Source of the DNA: Claveliimonas bilis | GTDB lineage: Bacteria; Bacillota; Clostridia; Lachnospirales; Lachnospiraceae | NCBI RefSeq assembly: GCF_020892095.1 | Contig: NZ_AP024845.1 | Span: 434,001-498,000 of the forward strand | Direction: 5' to 3' | Length of the DNA stretch: 64,000 bases | In this document: piece by piece, positions 18,370 to 26,927 of the stretch | How the letters are laid out: each line of letters starts with the position of its first letter | Numbering within the stretch: position 1 is the first letter of the stretch | Program-made: the position numbers and the translations under genes | The notes under the pieces: model-generated | The model's input: only the letters and a program-made list of their open reading frames with translations | Databases searched by the model: none | What the model was told of the DNA's origin: nothing

Positions 18370-19543
18370 GTTCCTTGCTTCCTTTCCCAATGCTTTTGTA
18401 AATCATTTCCATTTTTGATTTTGACTGTTCTGCACTAAATGCAGATGCAGTTCTTACTGCTGCTTCTTTCATGGCAGACAGTTCATTTCCCCGCTTTGCT
18501 TTCCTTTCTATCTCTTCGATCGCTGCGCGAAACCCTTCCGTTTTTCCCGGGTCACAGAGGAACCCGTTTTCCCCATGCCTTACATATTCTCTTGTCCCTC
18601 TGTTTTCCGCTGCCGCTACCGGAACAGCGCAGGCCATTGCTTCCAAAGCGGCCATTCCCAGTCCCTCTCGCTTAGATGGAAACAGGAAGAGATCTACTCC
18701 CTGTAAAAGAAAGGGCAGATCCCGGCGAAATCCCAGAAAACAGGCGATACCATCCAGTCCCCTTCTTTTTACCTCTCTTTTTAATTTAGATTCATAAGGT
18801 CCTGCACCGCATATCACATATTTCAGCTTAGGAAAGTCCTTTTCTTTCCTCCATTGTTCCAGAAGTTTGAGTATCACCCTGTGATTTTTATTTTTATCAA
18901 GAAGGGCTGCTGTCATAAGGCACAACTCCCCTGACCCGACTCCAAGAACTTCCCTCGCTGCTTCTCTTTGCTCCTGTTTCGGACAGTACTTTTTCAGATC
19001 CACCCCTACTCCCGGTATAGCGGCAAGCTGTCCATTCTTTTTCAGATGAAATGTCTCTGCAATGTTTTTATCTTCCTGGTTAATTGTGATCAGCGTATCC
19101 GTATATTTCGCCAAAAATTTTTCCGCCGGATAATACAGAAGCCAATTTTTAAGAGGCGCTCCCTTATAAAAGTGGAAACCGTGAGCGGTGTATATCACAT
19201 GTACCTCTCTCCCGGACAGATGAGCTGCCAGTCTTCCCAGCACCCCTCCCATAGGATTGTGGCAGTGCACGATGTCAATCTTTTCTTCTCTTATAATTCG
19301 GATCAGTTCTTTGAAAGCCTGCATATTCCTGCCGATCCTGTAAGGAGATTTTTCTATTGTAAGGGGATGGCATACAATCTCATTTTTTTCAAAAAATCTC
19401 GCTTCAAATTCATAAGCTTTTATCTGAAAATTAGAAGCATAGTGAAGGCTGGCTCCTTTTTCTTTCCATATTTCTACTGCGTTTTTTTCAAACTGATATA
19501 AAAATCCGCTGACAGTTGTCACAATCAGAACTTTGCGTCTCAT
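18272..19543 (-). CDS. GT4-family glycosyltransferase
   Basis: 423 residues, first gene of the operon. GT-B fold: N-terminal domain with DIVHCHNPMGGVLGRLAA and IYTAHGFHFYKG; C-terminal nucleotide-sugar domain with GAGPYESKLK, and the EX7E-type motif PSKREGLGMAALEAMACAVP. Retaining transferase probably adding an early sugar of the repeat unit. The last ~35 residues (after IGKGSKEH) are translated from sequence that also encodes the start of the GT2 gene in another frame and do not resemble the family, so the ancestral stop was probably lost by a small indel. Confidence 0.9.
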   Translation of the reverse strand: MRRKVLIVTTVSGFLYQFEKNAVEIWKEKGASLHYASNFQIKAYEFEARFFEKNEIVCHPLTIEKSPYRIGRNMQAFKELIRIIREEKIDIVHCHNPMGGVLGRLAAHLSGREVHVIYTAHGFHFYKGAPLKNWLLYYPAEKFLAKYTDTLITINQEDKNIAETFHLKKNGQLAAIPGVGVDLKKYCPKQEQREAAREVLGVGSGELCLMTAALLDKNKNHRVILKLLEQWRKEKDFPKLKYVICGAGPYESKLKREVKRRGLDGIACFLGFRRDLPFLLQGVDLFLFPSKREGLGMAALEAMACAVPVAAAENRGTREYVRHGENGFLCDPGKTEGFRAAIEEIERKAKRGNELSAMKEAAVRTASAFSAEQSKSKMEMIYKSIGKGSKEHESKESQCDHECLQSKAVFPAGDGGQIYFGTE

Positions 19544-19730
19544 CTTTCTTCACTCCCTGCTTTTCCAGACAGTCCTGCCCTTCCCCTTTTTATTTTTCTT
19601 TTTTGCTCCGATGTCAGTCTATCATTTGTCCGCTGTGATTTCCTTATGGTTTTGCTGGAAATAGATGCGGATTCTGGCAGAAAAGGGGTAACCCACAAAG
19701 TCTTTTTCAGGAAAATTTAATTCATGCCAA

Positions 19731-19764
19731 CAAAAAGCAGCCGGCCGTAACTGGCTGACTGCTT
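19731..19764 (-). terminator. Rho-independent terminator of the SleB-like gene
   Basis: On the minus strand a 12-bp stem with one mismatch (AAGCAGTCAGCC with GGCCGGCTGCTT) is followed by TTTTTG, 31 bp after the SleB-like stop. It separates that gene from the polysaccharide operon, which must therefore have its own promoter in 19544-19730; I see no clear one there. Confidence 0.85.
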
Positions 19765-19794
19765 AAATATTTTCCCTCTCTTTGCAAAGGGCAA

Positions 19795-20439
19795 TTAATG
19801 AAAATAATGATCTCCAATGCGGATCCCATAGTTTCCGTTTCCAAAAGAAAGACACCCTCCTACAGGATTGCTGCCTGCCATGGCATCTGCCGCTGCCTGC
19901 ATGGCGCTTTCCGTATAACTCCGGCTTTGCAGAACGCTGTCCAGCCATCCTGTCATAGCAGGGCCGAACTGTCCGGACTGATAGATAACTTCTCGAATGG
20001 ATCCCGGATAGACTCCGCTGTTTACCCGATTCATCACAACGGCTCCAACTGCCACCTGGCCTTCATAAGGCTGATTTCCAGCCTCGCAGAATATCAGCGC
20101 TGCCAGAAGTCTTTGATCTTCCTCCCGCGCTTTTCTTGCTGCTTCTGCAGCAAGCCTTTCTTCCTCTGCTTTCCTTCTGGCCTCTTCTTCTGCCTGAATC
20201 TGTTTCACCCGTTCCTCTGTTTTCTCTACAGCAATCTGCTGCACGGCTTCTGTCACCTTTTTTGCCACTTCCTTAGAAGATGCACTGTCCGGAAGATCAT
20301 CTTCCAGCGAAGTCGCCCCGTAAATCACCGGTGTCTCCCCTTCCGGCGACATAGCAAAACTGGTAAATCCTGCCGTATTTACCGCACAAAGTACGGCGAG
20401 TACCGTAAAACGCAATCGTCCTTTTCCCTTTAATTTCAT
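19795..20439 (-). CDS. Secreted SleB-like cell wall hydrolase
   Basis: 214 residues. A signal peptide is visible at 1-29 (basic start, hydrophobic FTVLAVLCAVNTAGF, then SFA). Residues 55-110 form an Ala/Glu/Arg-rich coiled coil (EEEARRKAEEERLAAEAARK). The last ~100 residues are a Hydrolase_2 (SleB) domain: RLLAALIFCEAGNQPYEGQ carries the catalytic-type Glu, followed by AVGAVVMNRVNS and the terminal GDHYFH. Such enzymes cleave peptidoglycan, originally spore cortex; this stand-alone secreted form may act on the vegetative wall. AGGAGG ribosome site eight bases upstream. Confidence 0.9.
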   Translation of the reverse strand: MKLKGKGRLRFTVLAVLCAVNTAGFTSFAMSPEGETPVIYGATSLEDDLPDSASSKEVAKKVTEAVQQIAVEKTEERVKQIQAEEEARRKAEEERLAAEAARKAREEDQRLLAALIFCEAGNQPYEGQVAVGAVVMNRVNSGVYPGSIREVIYQSGQFGPAMTGWLDSVLQSRSYTESAMQAAADAMAGSNPVGGCLSFGNGNYGIRIGDHYFH

Positions 20440-20456
20440 ATACTCCTACCTCCTGG

Positions 20457-20529
20457 TTTTGTAACATTCTTACATTTCTATTATTTTTTATATGCATTTT
20501 ATTTCTTTTATATTACAAATGTTACAAAA
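20457..20529 (-). promoter_or_regulatory. 12-bp inverted repeat bracketing the SleB-like leader
   Basis: TTTTGTAACATT (20457-20468) and AATGTTACAAAA (20518-20529) are perfect reverse complements 49 bp apart in the transcribed leader, one copy right next to the ribosome site. Extra TGTAA half-sites lie beside them (TTACAT, ATTACAA). Could be a long-range RNA stem hiding the ribosome site or paired sites for a regulator. Spacing does not fit the WalR consensus. Confidence 0.4.
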
Positions 20530-20543
20530 TTATTACGCCGGGT

Positions 20544-20572
20544 ATTGTACTATAAGATTTCCAATCTGTCAA
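20544..20572 (-). promoter_or_regulatory. Sigma-A promoter of the SleB-like gene
   Basis: TTGACA, a 17-bp spacer and TACAAT on the minus strand, about 100 bp before the SleB-like start codon. Near-consensus. Confidence 0.8.
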
Positions 20573-20653
20573 CTTTTTTATTTCATTGCCATCTTTTCCT
20601 CGATATGCTAGACTGAAAAAAAAGTACATTTGCCGGAAAGGAATATATCAATT

Positions 20654-21283
20654 ATGAATTTTGACTATCTTATTTTTGATGTAGACGGAACTTTGTGGGA
20701 TACAACTGAAATTGTTGCAAGATCGTGGAACTATACACTGGAAAAACTCAGATTTGAACGTCAGCCTTTGACTGCCTCTGATCTGAAACAAGAGTTTGGA
20801 AAACCCATGGATATCATTGCAGCTGACTTATTTCCTCAGCTTCCTGCTGCAAAAGGAGAAGCGCTGCTGGCAAAATGCTGCCGCCGGGAACATAGATTTT
20901 TGGAAAACGCCAAGGAAAGTTTTCTCTATCCGGATGTAGAATACGTTTTTTCCCGACTTTCTTCCAATCATAAGCTTTTTATCGTAAGTAACTGCCAAAG
21001 TGGTTATATTGAATTGTTTCTTAAAAAAAATAATTTGCGGAACTATATCACCGATATAGAATGCTACGGAAATACAAAGAAATCAAAAGGAGAAAATATA
21101 CGGCTTTTACTGAACCGCCATCCCTCCGGCACTGCCTGCTATATCGGCGATACTGCCGGAGACTATTGCGCATCCAAAGAGGCCGGAGTTCCTTTTATTT
21201 TCGCTTCTTATGGATTCGGAGATGTTCCCGAGGCTCAAATACGTATCTCACATTTTTCTGATCTTCTTACCTTGTTTCAATAG
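20654..21283 (+). CDS. HAD-family hydrolase (phosphoglycolate phosphatase-like)
   Basis: 209 residues. Motif I FDVDGTLWDT near the start, motif II FIVSNCQ, motif III lysine region NTKKSKGENI, and motif IV CYIGDTAGDYCAS. The cap region between residues 15 and 80 is of the C1 alpha-helical type, as in phosphoglycolate phosphatases and beta-phosphoglucomutases. Start taken as ATG at 20654; a TTG eight codons earlier is in frame but poorly placed relative to GGAAAGGAA. Substrate not assignable. Possibly transcribed from a weak promoter TTGCCA-N17-TAGACT just upstream. Confidence 0.85.
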   Translation: MNFDYLIFDVDGTLWDTTEIVARSWNYTLEKLRFERQPLTASDLKQEFGKPMDIIAADLFPQLPAAKGEALLAKCCRREHRFLENAKESFLYPDVEYVFSRLSSNHKLFIVSNCQSGYIELFLKKNNLRNYITDIECYGNTKKSKGENIRLLLNRHPSGTACYIGDTAGDYCASKEAGVPFIFASYGFGDVPEAQIRISHFSDLLTLFQ

Positions 21284-21287
21284 CAGA

Positions 21288-22214
21288 TCAGGCGAGAAAT
21301 ATGGAATGGATGATGAGGCTCCAAATCGGAATTGCTGCCACAGAAAGTACTGTCGTAAGCACAACACATTGGGTGGCAAATTCCTCATCTCCATGATATT
21401 TCAACGCCAGGATCGCAGTTGTCGTCCCTGCCGGCATGGCTGCCAAAGTAACGGAAACTCCTGCTACTACTGAATCCACCCCTGCCAGCAGGCAGCCCAA
21501 AAGCACCACTGTAGGAATAAAAATCAGACGGATCACTGAATAGCCGGCGGTAATTTTTGTCACCATACGTCTCATATCTGTATCCATCAGGATTGTTCCG
21601 ATCAATATCATTGTGACAGCTGTCGTACACCCGCCGATTTCTTCAATTCCCGTACTCAAAAATTCCGGAAGCTGAATCTGAGTCACCATCAGAACAATTC
21701 CAATCTCCACCGCTATGATACATGGATGGGTCAGTACCTTTTTTACCACCTCTTTTCGGCTCGGACTCTGAGTAAAATAGGATACTCCCGCTGACCACAT
21801 AACGATGCGCTGCGGAATCAGATAAACAGAGGCATATAAAAGGCCTAGCGATCCGTAAAGCCCTTCTGCCACAGGATTTCCCAGGAATCCAGCATTTGAG
21901 CACACCGTCGCATACTGCAGAACCATCCGTTTTCCCTTTGGCACTTTTCGGTACAGCACTCCACTGATCAAAGTACAGAAAATCTGGATCAAAACAGAAA
22001 TTATGAAAATTTCCATCTCTGCAATCAAAACAGAGCGGTCCATCGGTATACAAAAAGCTGTAATAATATTGCAGGGAAGAACCAGATTGATCACTAAATC
22101 TGTCAATACCGTCTTCCCTTCTTTTGTTATAATATTTTTCTTTCTTAAAATTACCCCTATTCCCATGAGAAGAAGCATCATCACCTGGAGATCAAACAAA
22201 CCTTCTATCTTCAT
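21288..22214 (-). CDS. AEC-family (auxin efflux carrier-like) transporter
   Basis: 308 residues with about ten hydrophobic segments arranged in two halves, typical of the AEC/malate permease family. Visible landmarks are LTDLVINLVLPCNIITAF, CSNAGFLGNPVAEGLYG (the conserved NxGFxGxP-type motif) and MPAGTTTAILALKYHGD near the C-terminus. Likely exports or imports a small organic anion across the cytoplasmic membrane. It overlaps the stop of the NYN-domain gene by four bases, so the two are cotranscribed although no functional link is obvious. Confidence 0.9.
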   Translation of the reverse strand: MKIEGLFDLQVMMLLLMGIGVILRKKNIITKEGKTVLTDLVINLVLPCNIITAFCIPMDRSVLIAEMEIFIISVLIQIFCTLISGVLYRKVPKGKRMVLQYATVCSNAGFLGNPVAEGLYGSLGLLYASVYLIPQRIVMWSAGVSYFTQSPSRKEVVKKVLTHPCIIAVEIGIVLMVTQIQLPEFLSTGIEEIGGCTTAVTMILIGTILMDTDMRRMVTKITAGYSVIRLIFIPTVVLLGCLLAGVDSVVAGVSVTLAAMPAGTTTAILALKYHGDEEFATQCVVLTTVLSVAAIPIWSLIIHSIFLA

Positions 22215-23131
22215 TTGTTATCATCCTTCTTTTCATAGACTGCCCGGTTGTTCTCCCCATCTTCTTCTACATGTACACCGCTAAAACTTTGAATGTACTG
22301 CTTAAACTGCGAAAACCCGTAATCCCGCACCTTAAAATCTCCAAAACGACTGCGGATGCGATTTCCCAGCACACTTAAAGATACCCCATGTTTCCCCGCA
22401 TCTTTGATCTGCCTGCGGATAAACTCTTCGATCTGCTCCTTTCTGTTTCTGTCTTCATAAAGCGTCACCGTAATCTGGGAACCTGACTGTATCAGTTTCA
22501 GCTTTGGGAAAGACTCCAGAAATTTAGACAAAAGGCTGTAGCCATAGCGCCTCACATCGAAGTCCGGATACAGCTTGACAAGCCGGCTTCCCACCTCTCC
22601 CAGACCTGTCACTCTATCGTCATTTTGATTTTCGGTGATGATCTTCACTACCGCTTCTTCAATCTGGCTTCTTGCTACAGCATCATTTTCACTCATGCTT
22701 CCTTCCAGCAAAAGCTCCAGAACAGTAAAGATATCACAGGCTTTTCTGAAAGGAGCAGGCGTCTTATTCTCTCCCATGCCGATCACCGTTTTTCCGCTCT
22801 CTCTGAGTCTGCTGGCAAGCTTGGTAAAATCACTGTCGCTGGATACCAGGCAGAAACCTTCCAGCTCACTTGTATAGAGCATATCCATAGCATCAATGAT
22901 CATGGCAGAATCTGTCGAATTTTTACCATGAGTATAGCTGAACTGCTGGATCGGCGTAATGGAATTGTTAAGAAGTTCCTCTTTCCATCCTGCATTATTT
23001 GTGCTTGTCCAATCCCCATAGATTCTTTTATATGTCACATTTCCATACTTTGACAATTCGTCGAGAATTGGTTCTATATATTTTGCAGACACATTATCTG
23101 CATCAATCAAAAGTGCAAATCTGTCTTCCAT
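22211..23131 (-). CDS. NYN-domain (PIN-like RNase) protein with two OST-HTH/LOTUS domains
   Basis: 306 residues. Residues 1-145 form an NYN/LabA domain: FALLIDADNVS carries the first acidic residues, KNSTDSAMIIDAMD the second cluster and LVSSDSDFTKLA the third, as expected for a metal-dependent nuclease. Two OST-HTH modules follow at about 155-225 and 235-300, each with the pattern G-x-R-L...DF-x-VRxYG(Y/F)S. OST-HTH domains bind RNA, so an RNA-processing or decay role is likely. Cotranscribed with the AEC transporter. Targets unknown. Confidence 0.9.
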   Translation of the reverse strand: MEDRFALLIDADNVSAKYIEPILDELSKYGNVTYKRIYGDWTSTNNAGWKEELLNNSITPIQQFSYTHGKNSTDSAMIIDAMDMLYTSELEGFCLVSSDSDFTKLASRLRESGKTVIGMGENKTPAPFRKACDIFTVLELLLEGSMSENDAVARSQIEEAVVKIITENQNDDRVTGLGEVGSRLVKLYPDFDVRRYGYSLLSKFLESFPKLKLIQSGSQITVTLYEDRNRKEQIEEFIRRQIKDAGKHGVSLSVLGNRIRSRFGDFKVRDYGFSQFKQYIQSFSGVHVEEDGENNRAVYEKKDDNK

Positions 23132-23181
23132 TTTTTCCTCCGGTTTTCATTTTCCGCTTCTGCGAACATTACTTATGGAGT

Positions 23182-23209
23182 ATTATATCATAATTTTTCT
23201 TATTCGTAA
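23182..23209 (-). promoter_or_regulatory. Probable promoter of the NYN gene
   Basis: TTACGA, a 16-bp spacer and TATAAT on the minus strand, about 50 bp before the NYN start codon, in a very AT-rich divergent region. Confidence 0.5.
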
Positions 23210-23244
23210 TATTATAATTTTGCTTGTTATAAATTATGAAATGC

Positions 23245-23273
23245 TTGCCATCTGGTTTTAAATACTATATAAT
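23245..23273 (+). promoter_or_regulatory. Promoter of the DUF1836 gene
   Basis: TTGCCA, a 17-bp spacer and a perfect TATAAT, 24 bp before the DUF1836 ATG. Confidence 0.7.
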
Positions 23274-23296
23274 GTCCATGTTGAGGTGATAATCTT

Positions 23297-23908
23297 ATGA
23301 CAATTGACACAAAAGATATGCTGAACAGCATTTTACAGAGCATTTCACGAATTGATTATGTAAAACCGGAAGAAATCCCCAATATAGAACTTTACATGGA
23401 TCAGGTAACCACTTTTATGGAGAATCAGCTTGGATCTACACGGCGGTATAAAGAAGATAAAATTCTTACAAAGACCATGATCAATAATTACGCCAAAAAC
23501 AATCTTCTTCCGCCTCCGGTAAAAAAGAAGTATTCAAAAGAACATGTCCTTGTCATGATCTTTATTTACTATTTTAAAAACATTCTTTCTATCAAGGATA
23601 TTGAGTCACTTTTAAAACCTCTGACCGACAAATATTTCGGTAAAAATGATGGCTTTAACATTACATCCATCTATGAAGAGGTATGCAGTCTGGAAAAATC
23701 CAGGATTGATTCTCTTGCAAAGGATATCTCAAAACTCTATTGCTCCTCCCAGGAAACTTTTCAGGACGCTCCTGCGGAAGACAGAGAGGCGCTGCAGCTT
23801 TTCTCTTTTATCTGCAGTCTGGCCTTTGATGTGTATGTAAAAAAACTGCTGATGGAAAAACTGATCGACCAGCTTCCGGATAATTCTTCGCGAAAAAAAG
23901 AAAAGTAA
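23297..23908 (+). CDS. DUF1836 protein, MerR-like HTH
   Basis: 203 residues. The segment ILTKTMINNYAKNNLLPPP followed by KKYSKEHVLVMIFIYYFKNIL is the DUF1836 hallmark and resembles the helix-turn-helix of MerR regulators (binding, then unfolded-wing helix). The middle and C-terminal parts are helical and acidic, ending in a basic RKKEK tail. Likely a transcription regulator of unknown target. Own promoter upstream and own terminator downstream, so it is a single-gene unit. Confidence 0.85.
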   Translation: MTIDTKDMLNSILQSISRIDYVKPEEIPNIELYMDQVTTFMENQLGSTRRYKEDKILTKTMINNYAKNNLLPPPVKKKYSKEHVLVMIFIYYFKNILSIKDIESLLKPLTDKYFGKNDGFNITSIYEEVCSLEKSRIDSLAKDISKLYCSSQETFQDAPAEDREALQLFSFICSLAFDVYVKKLLMEKLIDQLPDNSSRKKEK

Positions 23909-23914
23909 CCGTTA

Positions 23915-23955
23915 AAAACAGCCGGACAGATTTAATTCTGTCAGGCTGTTTTTAT
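23915..23955 (+). terminator. Terminator of the DUF1836 gene
   Basis: ACAGCCGGACAGA pairs with TCTGTCAGGCTGT (one mismatch) and is followed by TTTTATG. Well-formed rho-independent terminator seven bases after the stop. Confidence 0.9.
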
Positions 23956-23986
23956 GATACACATGATGTACTTTATGCAATATTCC

Positions 23987-24793
23987 TTATTTTGCAGCTT
24001 CTTCCGCAAATTCTGTATTAACAAGCTTTTCATAAGGAGCACGATTACTTAATTCCCCTGCCTCTTCAAGAATATCCTGAAGAAGATCAAAACTCTCTTC
24101 TGAAAATATCAGATTTTCCGCCCAGGTATCTTGCTCATAGTATCTGGTTACGATTGTGGTAATTGTTTCCAGATCTGATTCTTCAAACTGCGGCTCAATC
24201 ACAGCAGCAATCTCCTCCGGCGTATGATCCCGCACATAGTCCATTCCCTTTTGAAGCGCATTGGTAAATCCCTGGATCACTTCCGGATTTTCTTTGATAT
24301 AACTTTCTTTGGCTGAAAAAGCCGTATACGGTACATAGCCGCTGTCTGTTCCCAAAGAAGCCACAACATATCCTTTTCCTTCCTGTTCCAGACTGGTTGC
24401 TCCGGGTTCAAATTCAACAGTAAAATCTCCTTCTCCTCCGGAAAAAGCCGCTGCAGTGGAGCCAAAATCAATGCTCTGATCAATAGTAAGATCCTTCTGT
24501 GGATCGATGCCGTTTTGTTTCAGAATATACTCAAACACCATTTCCGGCATACCGCCCTTACGTCCGCCAAGGACAAGATGCCCTTTTAAATCTTCCCAGG
24601 AAAAGTCCTCCATCTCCTCACGTGCAACAAGAAAATTCCCGGCACGCTGTGTCAGCTGGGCAAAGTTCACTACAATATCATTTGCTCCCTCATTGTAGGT
24701 ATAGATGGATGCCTCCGATCCCATAAAACCGATATCTGCCTCACCTGACAGTACGGCCGTCATTGTCTTATCGGCGCCAAACGGGGTACGCAT
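23987..24793 (-). pseudogene. ABC transporter substrate-binding protein (SsuA/NrtA/ThiY type), 5' part removed by prophage
   Basis: The frame encodes the last ~265 residues of a periplasmic-binding-like protein for nitrate, sulfonate or thiamine-precursor uptake: GADKTMTAVLSGEADIGFMG, then the hinge region LVLGGRKGGMPEMVFEYIL and FSGGEGDFTVEFEPGAT. The lipoprotein signal peptide and first ~70 residues are missing. Homology stops at GADKT, just before 24793; beyond it is phage DNA. The missing start should lie on the far side of the prophage, outside the window. The local ATG at 24793 is fortuitous; a product from it would lack export signals. Confidence 0.8.
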
Positions 24794-24810
24794 TTTAGGC
24801 TAAGACGCTC
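24780..24810. other. Left prophage attachment junction (approximate)
   Basis: The host reading frame loses family similarity around 24780-24793 and phage-like intergenic sequence follows. The core cannot be fixed without the right junction. Integration inside a protein-coding gene with no tRNA at the site would fit a large serine integrase; that is inference. Confidence 0.55.
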
Positions 24811-24918
24811 CAAAAAAACCGCGTATTTCCGGCATAGAAACTTTATTGTTTCTGGCGTTTTGCACAAAAAATTTCGTCACATTTCACAAAAGAAGAGATA
24901 CAATATTTTCCTGAGTAT

Positions 24919-24953
24919 CCCCGGAGCTTTTGACGGCTCCGGGGACTTTTTTA
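24919..24953 (+). terminator. Strong hairpin at prophage left end
   Basis: CCCCGGAGC and GCTCCGGGG form a nine-bp GC-rich stem followed by ACTTTTTT on the plus strand. It abuts the endolysin stop codon. On the minus strand no T-run follows, so it may instead stabilise the 3' end of the late transcript while stopping plus-strand transcription from the host. Confidence 0.75.
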
Positions 24954-26405
24954 TTTCCTTCTGAACTGAATCGCTTCAATCCTAAGCGCCTGACCTGTGG
25001 TTCCAAGTGTGGCGATTCCATCCGCTTCTGTCCAATCCGTCCAGCCGCTTCCCTGGATGTGTACCCGGAACTCGAAGTTCCCTTTAAACCGCAAGCACTC
25101 CAACCGGTCTGCCTGGCCTACTGTACCGATCACAGTATCCTTTGTAATGACACCGTAGTGAACCCAGCCTTCGCCCTGGATATGAGCAGAGCACTCGATC
25201 ACCTCATCCAGCGGATCAAACTGCAGCGCTTCCAGCCGCTTGCCCTTTCCCGTGGTTCCAACTGTTTCCATGTCTCCGACATAGCCACCCCAGCCAGCAC
25301 TCTGGACATGCCCCCTCACCAAGAACATCGGCTTATAGATCTGGAACGCCTCCATCTGCTTTCCTTTGCCCCGGACTCCGGCCCATTCTCCTTGAGATAC
25401 CCAAGCGCCCCAGCCGTAAGTCTTATTGTGTGCCCGGTAACGAAGAATCTCTTCTGTGATAATCTTGAACGCTTCCATGCGCCTTTTCTGGTCTGTAGTC
25501 CCGACTACGATATTCTCCCGGACATTCTTATAAAGCTTATCCCCAATTCCTTTCAGGTGCACCATGATGTCCATGTAAGCCCCAGATTTTAAGCCGACCT
25601 TCATTGCTTCTACTCTCCGGTTTTGGTCGGTAGATCCGGCCATGTGTCCGTCGCATCTGCTTTCCAGGAAGCCAAGTCCCCGGACATGTGCCTGGTAGGT
25701 TACATCTCCGGACTCGTTCTTTCGCTCCTGCATGGTTCCTCCGGAGCGGACATCTCCGTCTGGATCGGAGGAGACAGCTCCTGCTGTTCCTGCATACTTA
25801 TCCCATGCCGCACGGTCCCCATAGAACACATTCAAGTCAAGATTGCCATTCCATCCAGAAAGCCTTCCAGATGATGTGTACTGATAAAGGGCACAAGCTT
25901 TCCATTTTCCTGTTCCACCATAAAGTGGTGCATTCGGATTATACCCCATTGTCTCATAACCAGCATAATACCCCGCGTTCCACAATCCATAATCAGCATT
26001 CACTACGCTGGACCAGTCATAGGCATGTACTACACTATTACTCATATAAATGAGCGGCTTCACACCTGTAAGCTGGTAAATCCGATCCAGAAAAGCTTTC
26101 GCATAGGCTACTCCCCTATTCACTGCATTTGCTTCCCAATCCAGAACAAGGATTGCTTTCCCGACATAACCCTTTATATTTTTATAGAAGAAATCCGCTT
26201 CTGCTACTCCAGAGCTGCCGCCAGTGGCAAAGTGATACACTCCTACTTTTTTCCCCAGCTGTAAGGCTTTCTGGATCCATCCATCGCAATACCGGTCTAC
26301 AAATCCGGTTCCTTCCGTCGCCTTGCAGATCACAAAGTCGCAAGGCACTTTTGCCAGATTAAGCCCTGCCTGGTGGTTGCTGATATCAATTCCATTCATG
26401 CTCAT
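24951..26405 (-). CDS. Endolysin: GH25 lysozyme with six ChW repeats
   Basis: 484 residues. Residues 1-205 are a GH25 muramidase: MNGIDISNHQAG, FVICKATEGTGF, the catalytic LVLDWEAN (Asp/Glu) and ALYQYTSSGRLSG. After an acidic linker, six ChW-type repeats of about 40 residues follow, recognisable by the recurring GWxxW...GTTGxxxRxEAxxF pattern (last one GSGWTDWTEADGIATLGTTG). ChW repeats anchor clostridial proteins to the wall. Cleaves host peptidoglycan at lysis. No signal peptide, so it depends on the holin encoded just upstream. AGGAGG precedes the ATG by eight bases. Confidence 0.95.
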   Translation of the reverse strand: MSMNGIDISNHQAGLNLAKVPCDFVICKATEGTGFVDRYCDGWIQKALQLGKKVGVYHFATGGSSGVAEADFFYKNIKGYVGKAILVLDWEANAVNRGVAYAKAFLDRIYQLTGVKPLIYMSNSVVHAYDWSSVVNADYGLWNAGYYAGYETMGYNPNAPLYGGTGKWKACALYQYTSSGRLSGWNGNLDLNVFYGDRAAWDKYAGTAGAVSSDPDGDVRSGGTMQERKNESGDVTYQAHVRGLGFLESRCDGHMAGSTDQNRRVEAMKVGLKSGAYMDIMVHLKGIGDKLYKNVRENIVVGTTDQKRRMEAFKIITEEILRYRAHNKTYGWGAWVSQGEWAGVRGKGKQMEAFQIYKPMFLVRGHVQSAGWGGYVGDMETVGTTGKGKRLEALQFDPLDEVIECSAHIQGEGWVHYGVITKDTVIGTVGQADRLECLRFKGNFEFRVHIQGSGWTDWTEADGIATLGTTGQALRIEAIQFRRK

Positions 26406-26436
26406 AAGATTTTCCTCCTAAAAAAAGAGGACGCTG

Positions 26437-26907
26437 TCATGCGTCCCCCGAATGCTCGTCTTTATTCACTACTTTATCTGCTACCTCTAGCCCATTCACT
26501 AAAACTGCTGGCACGTTGTAACCTGCCTCCACAAAATTTTCTACAATGGAACGGATTTCATTAATTATCAAACTTGCAAGAACAAACCAGCCAAGCAGTG
26601 TCGTGATTCCCAGGTCAATTCCAATCGCCTTTCCGATTTCAATAAATACCGCGCTGGCTCCAAATGCTACCATAATCATCAACCAGTATCCTAGCTTCTT
26701 AAGCACGCCTTTCCACCCGGCCATAGAATTTTCTCTTCCAGCCATGCGGCTTTTCATCCATCCGGTAAGCCAATCTGCCACATTTAGAAACAAAAATGCC
26801 ACAAACAAAAACCAGTGCTCTCCTAATATATAGGATAATACAGCAACAATGGTCCCTGTGATTGCGTTATACCCGTTTATAATGGGTTCTGCATAATTCA
26901 TTTTCAT
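26437..26907 (-). CDS. Phage holin (toxin secretion/lysis holin family)
   Basis: 156 residues with three to four hydrophobic segments: about 15-45, 65-85 (LGYWLMIMVAFGASAVFIEI) and 95-115. The pattern LFLNVADWLTGWMKSRMAGRENS matches the Phage_holin_4 family (DWxTGxxK). Forms membrane lesions that release the endolysin. It lies 31 bp upstream of the endolysin gene on the same transcript. The C-terminal tail is charged and soluble. Confidence 0.9.
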   Translation of the reverse strand: MKMNYAEPIINGYNAITGTIVAVLSYILGEHWFLFVAFLFLNVADWLTGWMKSRMAGRENSMAGWKGVLKKLGYWLMIMVAFGASAVFIEIGKAIGIDLGITTLLGWFVLASLIINEIRSIVENFVEAGYNVPAVLVNGLEVADKVVNKDEHSGDA

Positions 26908-26927
26908 TAACCTCGCTTCCTTTCTTT

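Noticed and set aside
20457-20529. WalR (YycF) binding sites near the SleB-like gene
   Set aside because: TGTAA half-sites are spaced two or three bases apart instead of five.
24930-25592. 220-codon plus-strand frame opposite the endolysin
   Set aside because: Arises from the ChW repeats read in antisense.
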